Of a stretch of 39,056 nucleotides of DNA, positions 8,812 through 16,614 are shown piece by piece (the stretch's first letter is position 1; every line of letters starts with the position of its first letter). The stretch covers positions 1-39,056 of the forward strand of contig PNKW01000024.1 of the NCBI GenBank assembly GCA_013822695.1, given 5' to 3'. The notes below the pieces were generated by a model. It made no database searches. It saw only the letters and a list, made by a program, of their open reading frames with translations, and was not told where the DNA came from. The position numbers were made by a program, and so were the translations under genes. The DNA comes from Erythrobacter sp. Lineage in GTDB: Bacteria > Pseudomonadota > Alphaproteobacteria > Sphingomonadales > Sphingomonadaceae.

Positions 8812-8827
8812 TGTTTCACGTGGAAGC
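8812..8827. promoter_or_regulatory. Degenerate parS-like site
   Basis: TGTTTCACGTGGAAGC matches 13 of 16 positions of the usual ParB site TGTTTCACGTGAAACA, including the central TTTCACGTG. It lies in the short gap between two convergent genes, where no promoter is expected. No parA/parB or origin genes are in the window, so this is a candidate only. Confidence 0.35.
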
Positions 8828-8862
8828 GAAGCTGTGCCGCAGGCACAAACATTCGGCGAACA

Positions 8863-11169
8863 TCAATCGTGCTTCTTCTCCCGTGTCGGCTTGAGCATAT
8901 CGGGCGAGAAGAACCCGATCGGTTGCACCGCCGCCGCGCGCTTTTTCAACTCGCCGCGCATCTTGAGGTATTCGTCCTCCATCTCGGGCGTGACCGTGGC
9001 GCGCGAATCCTTCAATGCGGCGGCGAAGTCCTGGCCTTCGACCGCGCTGACCTCGCCCCCCACGCGGCGCAGCGCGGCAAGACCGGCGCGGCGGACGAGG
9101 TCTTCGAGGTCGGCCCCGGTGAAGCGCTCGGTCTCGGCCGCCAACGATGCCAGATTGACGTCGTCGCCCAAGGGCATCTTGGCGGTGTGAATGCCGAGAA
9201 TATGCTCGCGCCCGGCCTTGTCGGGGGTGCCCACATAGACCAGCTCGTCGAACCGGCCCGGGCGCAGAAGGGCCGGATCGACCAGCGTCGGCCGGTTGGT
9301 GGCGCCAATCACGACCACCGATTGCAGCTCTTCCAGCCCGTCCATCTCGGCAAGGATGGTGTTGACCACCCGGCCCGTCACCTGCGGCTCGCCCTGCCCG
9401 GAGCCGCGGGCGGGGACGAGGCTGTCGATCTCGTCGATGAAGACGACGCAGGGTGCCACCGCGCGGGCGCGGGCGAAGAGCTTGGCGATCTGCTGCTCGC
9501 TCTCGCCATACCACTTGGAAAGCAAGTCACTGGATTTCATGGAAATGAAGTTGGCCTCGGCCTCCTTGGCGACCGCCTTGGCGAGCAAGGTCTTGCCCGT
9601 TCCCGGCGGGCCATAGAGCAGAAAGCCCTTGGCCGGGCGGATCCCGAGGCGGCGGAAGGCGTCGGGGTTTTTCAAAGGAAGTTCAATGCCTTCCTTCAGC
9701 TTGCCGGTCGCCTCGCCCGCGCCGCCGATGTCGTCCCAGCCCACATTCGGCACCTGCACCATCACTTCGCGCATCGCGCTCGGCTGGACGCGCTTCAGCG
9801 CGGCGAGGAAATCGTCGCGGCAGACGTAAAGATCATCGAGCACGTCCTGCGGGATGGTGCGCTCGTCAAGGTCAAGCCGGGGCATGATCCGCCGCACCGC
9901 CTCGATCGCGGCCTCGCGGGCGAGCGCGGCGATATCCGCGCCGACGAAGCCGTGGGTGACGCGGGCGAGTTCATCAAGGTCGAGGCTCTCGCCCATCGGC
10001 ATGCCGCGCGTGTGGATGCCGAGGATCTCGCGCCGCCCGCGCTGGTCGGGCACGCCGATCACGATCTCGCGATCGAAGCGGCCCGGACGGCGCAACGCCT
10101 CGTCGATGGCATCGGGACGATTGGTCGCGGCGATGACAACGAGGTTGGCACGCTTCTCCAGCCCGTCCATCAGCGTGAGCAGCTGGGCGACAAGGCGCTT
10201 CTCCGCCTCGCCCGGCACCTGGGTGCGCTTGGGGGCGATCGAGTCGATCTCGTCGATGAAGATGATCGCGGGGGAAGCGCGGGTCGCCTCCTCGAACACT
10301 TCCCTCAGGCGCTTTTCCGATTCGCCATAGCCCGATCCCATGATTTCCGGGCCGTTGATGGTGAAGAACTCGGCATCGCTTTCATTGGCCACCGCCTGTG
10401 CGAGGCGGGTCTTGCCGGTGCCCGGCGGGCCGTGGAGCAGCACCCCCTTGGGCGGTTCCACGCCCAGACGGATGAACAGCTCTGGGTAGCGCAGCGGCAG
10501 TTCGACCATTTCGCGCAGCGCGCGGATGGTCTCCTCCATCCCGCCGACATCGTCGTAGTTGACCACCGCGCGGCCATCGCGCGGCTCCTCGAATTCGGCG
10601 CGCAGTTCGACTTCGGTGTTCTCGTCGATATGGACGAGGCCCTTGGGGCTGGTCGCGGCGACCGTCAGGCGGATCTGCGTCAGGGCATAGGCCGGCGCGC
10701 GCAGCAGCTGGCGCACATCGGCGGGCATGTTCTGCACCGGCTGCTGGCCGGTTGTGGCGACGAGATCGCCTGCCACCAGCGGGCGGCGGAAGAAATTGCG
10801 CTTCAGCGCCTGCGTCGGCCCCTGCAGGCGCATCTCGCGCTGGGCGGGGGCGAAGACGACGCGGGTCGCAGGGCGCGATTCGCCGCGGGCGATTTCGACA
10901 TGCTCGCCCGAGCCGCCTTGAGCATTGGCGCGCTGCAGCCCGTCGAGGCGCACCACGTCGAGCGTGTCATCCTCGGGATAGGCGGCCATGGCGATGGCGG
11001 CGGTGACGCGCTTGCCGCGGATCTCGACCACGTCGCCCTCGGTGATCCCGAGCTTCTGGAAGGCCGAACGCGGCATCCGCGCGATTCCCGCTCCCGATTC
11101 TTCCTGCCGCGCGGGCGCGACCTGCAGGCGCACGGTGCGGATCGGGGCGGCGGTTTCGGCGTCGGCCAT
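8863..11169 (-). CDS. CDC48/VCP-type double AAA+ ATPase, 768 aa
   Basis: The chosen ATG (11169) starts MADAETAAP and has CAGGAA about 9 bases upstream. The longer open frame runs into a terminator and lacks a start signal. Domains: a CDC48 N-terminal double-psi barrel and second N subdomain (residues ~10-185), AAA module D1 with Walker A GPPGTGKT (247-254) and Walker B IIFIDE, and D2 with Walker A GPPGTGKT (520-527) and Walker B VVFIDE (~575-580). Both modules keep the pore sequence region and arginine-finger patterns (RRPGRFD, LRPGRFDE). Archaeal and eukaryotic relatives are hexameric protein unfoldases that feed substrates to proteolysis. No proteasome or adaptor gene is nearby, so the substrate is unknown. 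Confidence 0.93.
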   Translation of the reverse strand: MADAETAAPIRTVRLQVAPARQEESGAGIARMPRSAFQKLGITEGDVVEIRGKRVTAAIAMAAYPEDDTLDVVRLDGLQRANAQGGSGEHVEIARGESRPATRVVFAPAQREMRLQGPTQALKRNFFRRPLVAGDLVATTGQQPVQNMPADVRQLLRAPAYALTQIRLTVAATSPKGLVHIDENTEVELRAEFEEPRDGRAVVNYDDVGGMEETIRALREMVELPLRYPELFIRLGVEPPKGVLLHGPPGTGKTRLAQAVANESDAEFFTINGPEIMGSGYGESEKRLREVFEEATRASPAIIFIDEIDSIAPKRTQVPGEAEKRLVAQLLTLMDGLEKRANLVVIAATNRPDAIDEALRRPGRFDREIVIGVPDQRGRREILGIHTRGMPMGESLDLDELARVTHGFVGADIAALAREAAIEAVRRIMPRLDLDERTIPQDVLDDLYVCRDDFLAALKRVQPSAMREVMVQVPNVGWDDIGGAGEATGKLKEGIELPLKNPDAFRRLGIRPAKGFLLYGPPGTGKTLLAKAVAKEAEANFISMKSSDLLSKWYGESEQQIAKLFARARAVAPCVVFIDEIDSLVPARGSGQGEPQVTGRVVNTILAEMDGLEELQSVVVIGATNRPTLVDPALLRPGRFDELVYVGTPDKAGREHILGIHTAKMPLGDDVNLASLAAETERFTGADLEDLVRRAGLAALRRVGGEVSAVEGQDFAAALKDSRATVTPEMEDEYLKMRGELKKRAAAVQPIGFFSPDMLKPTREKKHD

Positions 11170-11280
11170 CGGGACGTTCCTGTTCTTCGTTTCGAAAACG
11201 ATAGCTAGGAAGGCGGGCAAACGAATGCAATTGGTGAAGGATCTTGCCGCGGCGCGGGGGCGGCAGCGCAGGTGGGCAAG

Positions 11281-11309
11281 AAAAAAGCCCGGCAACGAGT
11301 GCCGGGCTT
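11281..11309 (-). terminator. Strong rho-independent terminator upstream of the ATPase gene
   Basis: AAGCCCGGCA (11285-11294), a five-base loop and TGCCGGGCTT (11300-11309) form a perfect 10-bp stem. On the minus strand it is followed by TTTTTT (A-run 11281-11286). It sits about 110 bases upstream of the ATPase start, in the same direction. It must therefore end a separate minus-strand transcript that begins further right. Confidence 0.85.
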
Positions 11310-11345
11310 GGAAAGTTTGGGAGAGGATGCCTGAAAGGCACCTTC
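11281..11345 (-). ncRNA. Candidate small RNA (two hairpins with a CCTCTCCC linker)
   Basis: Reading the minus strand there is a hairpin GGTGCC-TTTCA-GGCATC (11342-11326), then a single-stranded linker CCTCTCCCAAACTTTCC, then the terminator hairpin with six Ts. No protein gene lies upstream on this strand that could own the terminator. The pyrimidine linker can pair with Shine-Dalgarno sequences, as in many trans-acting small RNAs. The 5' end is not defined; a promoter may lie around 11380-11420. RNA data are lacking, so this is inference from structure. Confidence 0.5.
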
Positions 11346-11650
11346 CAAATGCCGCAGATTGACCGATTGTGCAAGTGCGAAAGATGCCCGTTTGATTGCA
11401 AAGAACGCAACTAATCTCGCATTCGGTGCAGATATGTGCGCAAACTTGCAAATTTCTGCCCAAAACGTCAGCAGTCGCTCAAAATGTAGGCAGAAAACCG
11501 CTTTGTGAACGTTTTGCGTCGCAACATGAAAGTCGATTCGACTCGGGCTCGCACAAGGCGTGACAGCCTCCGCCGAACGCTCTAATCAACAAGCCGATCC
11601 CGCCATCAGGGATCACCCTTGCGCGATACCACGAGAGGCAGCCCGTCCCG

Positions 11651-12373
11651 ATGACCAAGCTCTACCCCGACGCCGCCAGCGCGCTCGCCGGCGTGCTGCG
11701 CGATGACATGCTGATCGCCGCCGGCGGCTTCGGCCTGTGCGGCCTGCCCGAGCGGTTGCTCGATGCGATTCGTGACAGCGGCGTGAAAGGCCTCACCTTT
11801 GCCAGCAACAATGCCGGGATCGACAACGAGGGCATCGGCAAGCTGCTGCGCACCCGGCAGGTGAAGAAGATGATCTCCTCCTATGTCGGCGAGAACAAGG
11901 AGTTCGAGCGGCAGTATCTGGCAGGCGAGCTCGAGGTCGAGTTTTGTCCGCAGGGCACGCTCGCCGAACGGATGCGGGCAGGCGGCGCGGGCATCCCCGG
12001 CTTCTACACCCGCACCGGGGTTGGCACCGAAGTCGCCAAGGGCAAGGAGCACAAGGACTTCCCCGACCGTGACGGGATCATGCAGACCTACATCCTCGAA
12101 CACGGCATCTTCGCAGACCTTGCCATCGTCAAGGCGTGGAAGGCCGACACCACCGGCAATCTGGTGTTCCGCAAGACCGCGCGCAACTTCAACCTGCCCG
12201 CGGCAACCTGCGGCAAGATCTGCGTTGCCGAGGTCGAAGAAGTGGTGCCCGCGGGCGCGCTCGACCCTGACCAGATCCATCTGGCGGGGGTATTCGTGAA
12301 CCGGCTTGTGCTCGGCGCGCCATATGACAAGAAGATCGAATTCCGGACCGTGCGGGAGAGGGAGACGGCGTGA
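11651..12373 (+). CDS. scoA: 3-oxoacid CoA-transferase subunit A, 240 aa
   Basis: Typical length and sequence for the alpha subunit of succinyl-CoA:3-ketoacid CoA-transferase (SCOT). The glycine-rich CoA-binding motif GGFGLCGLPE is at residues 25-34, followed by SNNAGIDNEG and the family segment GAGIPGFYTRTGVGT. The A and B subunits form the enzyme that transfers CoA from succinyl-CoA to acetoacetate in ketone-body and PHB use. It is the first gene of a packed plus-strand operon. Its stop overlaps the next start by one base (TGATG at 12371-12375). The partner scoB is not adjacent but two genes downstream. Confidence 0.95.
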   Translation: MTKLYPDAASALAGVLRDDMLIAAGGFGLCGLPERLLDAIRDSGVKGLTFASNNAGIDNEGIGKLLRTRQVKKMISSYVGENKEFERQYLAGELEVEFCPQGTLAERMRAGGAGIPGFYTRTGVGTEVAKGKEHKDFPDRDGIMQTYILEHGIFADLAIVKAWKADTTGNLVFRKTARNFNLPAATCGKICVAEVEEVVPAGALDPDQIHLAGVFVNRLVLGAPYDKKIEFRTVRERETA

Positions 12374-13287
12374 TGGACAAGAGGTTTGCGGCGTTGCTGG
12401 CGCTGGCGGCGGGCACCAGCCTGTCGGGCTGCGTGGCGGCGGTGATCCCGGCGATCGCGGGCTCGACGATGTTCGGCTCGCGGGTGCTGAAGGACGAGGA
12501 CAAGGCCGAGCCTGCCGCGGAGCCTACGCCTGCGCCGACACCGGTGGCGGCGGTTGAGCCCGCGCCGACCCCTGCACCTGCGCCGCTGCCACGCGAGACG
12601 GTTATAAATATCACGCCTGCTCCGGCGCCGTCACCCACGCCTACACCCACGCCCGCGCCCGCTCCCGCGGCAGTGGCGCTCGGGCCGGTTGCCGCCTATC
12701 CCGATCCGGCGCGCCCGATCCCCGAAAATCAGGCCAACTTCGCGCGCTTCGTGCGCTATGGTCAGGCCTCTGCCCGTCAGGCCGCACAGGGGGCCGAGCT
12801 GCCCTCGGCGATCCTCAGCGATCCGATCGCGCTCGACGGCAAGCGCCGCCGCTGTTCGGTGGGCGAGGCGCTGGTGGCGGTGATCGATCTCGATCCGGCG
12901 GGCGGCACCTTCGTGCCTCCGGCAAGCCCCACCCGGCAGCCCGGCCTCGCGCTCGGGTTGGCGGTGCTGCGCGAGTCAGGGGTGGAGATTGCCTGGCTCT
13001 CGGACCTTTCGACCACGCAGTCGGGCGCACTTCGCACCGCGCTCGAGCAATCGGGGCTCGACCCGCGCGGGCAGGACATCATCTCGCTGCGCCGCGACGA
13101 GGGCGATACCAAGGACCAGCGCCGCGCCAACCTCGCCGGGATCGCCTGCATCGTCGCCATCGCCGGTGACGACCGCACCGATTTCGACACCCGCTTCAAA
13201 TACCTGCGCAACGCCGAGGCGGGCGCGGGGATCGAGCCACTGGTTGGCGACGGCTGGTTCCTGATCGCACCGCTGCTGGAGAAGTGA
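12373..13287 (+). CDS. HAD-like acid-phosphatase-type lipoprotein, 304 aa
   Basis: The ATG overlaps the scoA stop; a GTG one codon earlier is possible. A lipobox LSGC (Cys20) follows a short hydrophobic signal. A long Pro/Ala/Thr spacer (residues ~45-100, runs of TPAPAP) suggests extension through the envelope. The C-terminal domain has the HAD-type first motif VIDLDPAG (D172-x-D174), a WLSDLS second motif (Ser210) and an Asp pair in GDDRTDFDTRF, like surface-anchored acid phosphatases. The first motif lacks the usual DxDxT/V spacing downstream (Pro at that position), so catalysis is not certain. It is embedded between the two CoA-transferase subunit genes, co-directional and without a gap. 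Confidence 0.7.
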   Translation: MDKRFAALLALAAGTSLSGCVAAVIPAIAGSTMFGSRVLKDEDKAEPAAEPTPAPTPVAAVEPAPTPAPAPLPRETVINITPAPAPSPTPTPTPAPAPAAVALGPVAAYPDPARPIPENQANFARFVRYGQASARQAAQGAELPSAILSDPIALDGKRRRCSVGEALVAVIDLDPAGGTFVPPASPTRQPGLALGLAVLRESGVEIAWLSDLSTTQSGALRTALEQSGLDPRGQDIISLRRDEGDTKDQRRANLAGIACIVAIAGDDRTDFDTRFKYLRNAEAGAGIEPLVGDGWFLIAPLLEK

Positions 13288-13291
13288 GCCG

Positions 13292-13894
13292 ATGGGAATG
13301 CTCCTGCGTGCGCTGGCGCTGCTGGGCCTGACTTTTGCCGCGCCGCTGGCGGCCGAGGATGTGGCCGTGGCCCATTCGCCCTGGCTTGCGCTCCGGTTCC
13401 AACAGGGCGGGGCCGATGCGCCGCTGGTCAACACCGATCTGCTGCGCACCGAGGTGGCGCTGAAGCGCGCGCCCTTCACCATCGTGCTGCCCCGGCGCGG
13501 CGCGGATGATGCCTACCAGATCGCTGCATGGAGGGACGCGAGCATCTTCGTCGCAGCCGACGTCGACGCCCGCCGTGGCCCGAAGCCGCTCGCCGAACTG
13601 CCGCCTTACTTCCGCCCCGGCACCGGCTATGCCGACACCGCTGCAGGATCGGGCGTGCTCAAGCTGGGCGAGGATGCGCACAACCACCTCACCGGTCTGC
13701 GGCTCGGACCCGATCCGGATCGCCATGCTGTCTTCTACTCGGCCATCGGCGCAGATGATGCGCAAGGCGAGTGGCGCGAGACGCCGATCGCCTCCAGCAA
13801 GCGCCCGCTCTATCTTGTTGCGTGGTTCGACGCTGATGGCGACGGGATCATGCGCTACGGCGAATTCGAGTTTTTCGTTCTCAATTTTCGGTAG
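13292..13894 (+). CDS. Secreted EF-hand-like protein of unknown function, 200 aa
   Basis: Follows the HAD-like lipoprotein gene by four bases. The signal peptide is clear (residues 1-21, ending PLAAE). The mature protein has no family that I recognise. Near the C terminus it carries an EF-hand calcium loop, DADGDGIMRYGEFE, with the canonical D-x-D-x-D-G spacing and a terminal Glu, just before the final FFVLNFR. It probably binds calcium outside the cytoplasmic membrane. Its position between scoA and scoB shows co-transcription but does not explain its role. Confidence 0.7.
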   Translation: MGMLLRALALLGLTFAAPLAAEDVAVAHSPWLALRFQQGGADAPLVNTDLLRTEVALKRAPFTIVLPRRGADDAYQIAAWRDASIFVAADVDARRGPKPLAELPPYFRPGTGYADTAAGSGVLKLGEDAHNHLTGLRLGPDPDRHAVFYSAIGADDAQGEWRETPIASSKRPLYLVAWFDADGDGIMRYGEFEFFVLNFR

Positions 13895-13915
13895 GTTCTC
13901 AGGAGTTTCCCCCGC

Positions 13916-14578
13916 ATGGCCGACGCCGCACCCCTCCCCACGGGCTGGACCCGCGACCAGATGGCCGCCCGCGCCGCGCGCGAACTCAAGGATGGCTATT
14001 ACGTCAACCTCGGCATCGGCATCCCGACGCTGGTGGCCAACCACATTCCCGAAGGGATGCTGGTCACGCTCCAGAGCGAGAACGGGATGCTCGGGATCGG
14101 ACCCTTTCCCTATGACGACGAGGTCGACGCGGACCTCATCAACGCCGGCAAGCAGACCATCTCCGAGCTGCCGCACTCGGCCTATTTCGATTCGGCGACC
14201 AGCTTCGCGATGATCCGGGGCGGGCATATTGACCTCACCGTGCTGGGCGCGATGGAGGTGGCCGAGAACGGCGACATCGCCAACTGGATGATCCCGGGCA
14301 AGATGATCAAGGGCATGGGCGGGGCGATGGACTTGGTCGCGGGAGTCAAGAAGATCATCGTGGTGATGGACCACACCGCCAAGGACGGCAGCCCGAAGTT
14401 CATCCCCGCCTGCACCCTGCCGCTGACCGGCGCGGGCGTGGTCGACATGGTGATCACCAACCTCGCGGTGTTCCAGCGCCCGGCGAAGGGCGAGCCCTTC
14501 CGCCTCATCGAGATGGCGCCCGGCGTCACCGAGGCCGATATCGCCGCGACCACCACCGCGCATTACACCTCCGCATGA
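13916..14578 (+). CDS. scoB: 3-oxoacid CoA-transferase subunit B, 220 aa
   Basis: The beta subunit of SCOT. The signature [10 protein letters not shown] and the catalytic Glu motif SENG (Glu55, which forms the glutamyl-CoA thioester) are intact, and the family segment [14 protein letters not shown] is present. AGGAG lies about 10 bases upstream of the ATG. Together with scoA it should make a functional heteromeric enzyme. The stop overlaps the next start (ATGA, 14575-14578), indicating translational coupling to the hydrolase gene. Confidence 0.95.
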   Translation: MADAAPLPTGWTRDQMAARAARELKDGYYVNLGIGIPTLVANHIPEGMLVTLQSENGMLGIGPFPYDDEVDADLINAGKQTISELPHSAYFDSATSFAMIRGGHIDLTVLGAMEVAENGDIANWMIPGKMIKGMGGAMDLVAGVKKIIVVMDHTAKDGSPKFIPACTLPLTGAGVVDMVITNLAVFQRPAKGEPFRLIEMAPGVTEADIAATTTAHYTSA

Positions 14579-15459
14579 AACGCAAGCTCGCATTGGGCGG
14601 CCTCGCGCTGGTGGCGGCAGTCGGCGGGGCGCTGGCCTTCACCTCGCCGCCCCGGTTGCTCTCCTACTACGACCGCGCGACCGGCGGCACCGCAGGCGCG
14701 CAGCTGGTGGCCGAGGGCGTCGCATTCGGCAGCCACGGCCAGACCCTCGACATCTGGATGCCTGCCGAGCCTGCCAAGCCGCCGCTGCCGGTCGTCATCT
14801 TCTGGTATGGCGGCGGCTGGGCCAAGGGCGACCGCACCTCCTATGCCTTTGCCGGGCGGGCCTTGGCGCGCGAGGGCTTCCTTGTCGTCATCCCCGATTA
14901 CCGCAAGGTGCCGGATGTCCACTTCCCCGCCTTCCTCGATGACGGCGCCGAGGCGGCCGCGTGGGTGCAGCGGACCATCGCGCAGCATGGCGGGGACCCC
15001 GAGCGGATCGCCTTCATGGGCCACTCGGCGGGCGCCTATCAGGCGGTGATGCTGGCGCTCGAAGCCAAGCGGCTGACCGCGGCGGGGGCCGATCCGGCGG
15101 CGATCAAGGCCGCGGTCGGCCTGTCGGGGCCTTACGACTTCTACCCCTTCACCTCCGAGCGCTCGATCGCTGCGATGAGCCAGTGGCCGGACCCTGCGGA
15201 GACCCAGCCGATCACCTTCGCCCGTGCCGACGCCCCGCCATTGCTGCTGGTCACCTCCGATGGCGACGAGACCGTGCGGCCGAAGAACGCCAACAACCTC
15301 GCCGCCAAGCTGCAAGGACTGGGCGCGCGCGCCGAAGTCATCAACTACGGCCCGCTCACCCACGAGGAAGTGGTGATGGCGCTCTCAATCCCGTTCCGCA
15401 GCAAGGGCCCGGTGCTGGCCGACAGCGCCCGCTTCCTGCGCCAGCATCTGGCGAGATAG
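14575..15459 (+). CDS. Alpha/beta hydrolase, esterase/lipase (HSL/BD-FAE-like), 294 aa
   Basis: An N-terminal hydrophobic segment (residues 5-22) suggests export or membrane anchoring. The oxyanion-hole region reads [10 protein letters not shown], where the family usually has HGGG. The nucleophile elbow is GHSAG (Ser151). Asp231 (GDETV) and His263 (LTHEE) are good candidates for the rest of the triad. The family cleaves small carboxylic esters; the substrate here is unknown. It is coupled to scoB by a 4-base overlap and followed by the CaiB gene after three bases, so it belongs to this operon and may supply acids for CoA activation. Confidence 0.85.
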   Translation: MKRKLALGGLALVAAVGGALAFTSPPRLLSYYDRATGGTAGAQLVAEGVAFGSHGQTLDIWMPAEPAKPPLPVVIFWYGGGWAKGDRTSYAFAGRALAREGFLVVIPDYRKVPDVHFPAFLDDGAEAAAWVQRTIAQHGGDPERIAFMGHSAGAYQAVMLALEAKRLTAAGADPAAIKAAVGLSGPYDFYPFTSERSIAAMSQWPDPAETQPITFARADAPPLLLVTSDGDETVRPKNANNLAAKLQGLGARAEVINYGPLTHEEVVMALSIPFRSKGPVLADSARFLRQHLAR

Positions 15460-15462
15460 GCC

Positions 15463-16614
15463 ATGTGGCTTGCCGATCCCCGCAACCCCAACGCCCCGCT
15501 CGCGGGCCTCAAGGTGGTCGAGCTGGCGCGGGTGCTGGCGGGGCCGTTCTGCGGCCAGATCCTCGCCGACCTCGGCGCGGACGTCATCAAGGTCGAGAGC
15601 CCGGAAGGCGACGGCACCCGGTTGTGGGGCCCGCCCTGGGTCGAGCGCACCGACGCCAGCGGCACCGTCCACCGCGAGGCCGCCTATTACCACGCATGCA
15701 ATCGGGGCAAGCGGGGGATCATCGCCGACTTCGGCGACGCGGGCGACCTCGCCCGGGTCAAGGCCCTGTGCGCCGACGCCGACGTCCTGATCGAGAACTT
15801 CAAGACCGGCAGCCTCGCCAAATTCGGGCTCGACTACCCCGCGCTTTCCGCCGCCAACCCCGGCCTCGTCTACTGCTCGATTACCGGCTTCGGCCAGACC
15901 GGGCCGCGGGCACACGAGGCAGGCTATGACTTCGTCGCGCAAGGGATGAGCGGGCTGATGTCCCTGACCGGCGAGCCTGCGGGACACCCGGTCAAGATGG
16001 GCATCTCGATCAGCGACCTTGCCACCGGCGTGTGGGCGGCGAACGGCGTGCAGGCGGCGCTCTTGATGCGGGCGCGCACCGGCAAGGGCCAGCAGGTCGA
16101 CATGAGCCTGCTCGACTGCTCGGTTGGCCTGCTTGCCAATCAGGCGACATACTACTTCACCACCGGCCACAACCCGCCGCGGATGGGCAACGCCCACGCG
16201 CAGGTTGCGCCCTACGGGCTCTTCGCGGTGAGCGACGGCCACGTCATCCTTGCGCCTGCCAATGACGGGCTGTTTCACAAGCTGATGGCGGTGCTGGGGC
16301 TCGAGCACCTTGCCGCCGACCCGCGCTTCGCCGCCAACGGTGACCGCACCGCCAACGCCGCCGCGCTCGATGCCGAAATCGCGGCTGCCACAGCCGGCTG
16401 GACCAAGCAGGGGCTGCTCGACGCCTGCCATGCGGCGGGCGTCCCGGCGGGGCCGATCAATCGCCTGGACGAGGTCTTCGCCGATCCGCAGGTGGTCGCC
16501 CGGGGCATGCGGATCGAGCTTGGCGGCATGGCCGGGGTGCGCAGCCCCTTTACCTTCTCCGACGCCGAACTCGCGCTCGACCGCCCCTCCCCGATCCACG
16601 GGGAAGACGGCTAG
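15463..16614 (+). CDS. CaiB/BaiF family (class III) CoA-transferase, 383 aa
   Basis: Class III CoA-transferase of typical length. The N terminus has the family pattern LKVVELARVLAGPFCGQILA, then DLGADVIKVESPEGD. The likely catalytic Asp is Asp156 in GYDFVAQGMSGLMSLTG. These dimeric enzymes move CoA between carboxylic acids (formyl-, carnitinyl-, succinyl-CoA and others); the substrate cannot be read from sequence. As the last gene of the sco operon it fits a pathway of acid activation. Its stop overlaps the convergent DUF418 stop in a shared CTAG (16611-16614). Confidence 0.92.
   Translation: MWLADPRNPNAPLAGLKVVELARVLAGPFCGQILADLGADVIKVESPEGDGTRLWGPPWVERTDASGTVHREAAYYHACNRGKRGIIADFGDAGDLARVKALCADADVLIENFKTGSLAKFGLDYPALSAANPGLVYCSITGFGQTGPRAHEAGYDFVAQGMSGLMSLTGEPAGHPVKMGISISDLATGVWAANGVQAALLMRARTGKGQQVDMSLLDCSVGLLANQATYYFTTGHNPPRMGNAHAQVAPYGLFAVSDGHVILAPANDGLFHKLMAVLGLEHLAADPRFAANGDRTANAAALDAEIAAATAGWTKQGLLDACHAAGVPAGPINRLDEVFADPQVVARGMRIELGGMAGVRSPFTFSDAELALDRPSPIHGEDG

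Larger units (their letters stand above)
11170..11650. other. 481-base intergenic region, AT-richer than its surroundings
   Basis: The gap lies between the divergent ATPase gene and scoA. I see no supported protein gene. Open frames across it on the minus strand are extensions of the ATPase frame. It contains the terminator and small-RNA candidate at 11281-11345, repeated TTGCAA/TTTGC-rich stretches around 11390-11510, and presumably the scoA promoter. I cannot place that promoter with confidence. Confidence 0.4.

Noticed and set aside
8869..11208. 779-codon plus-strand open frame opposite the AAA ATPase gene
   Set aside because: Antisense shadow; the minus strand has both Walker motifs twice.
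11170..11463. N-terminal extension of the AAA ATPase to 866 aa
   Set aside because: The extension is Cys/Arg-rich, crosses a strong terminator and lacks a ribosome-binding site; the ATG at 11169 has one.
12520..12665. Tandem repeat tract in the HAD-like lipoprotein gene
   Set aside because: The repetition is the Pro/Ala/Thr codon run of an envelope spacer, common in such lipoproteins, not a separate DNA repeat element.
13196..14593. 465-codon minus-strand open frame across scoB and the EF-hand gene
   Set aside because: Spans gene boundaries on the other strand and has no domain; a shadow of high-GC coding sequence.
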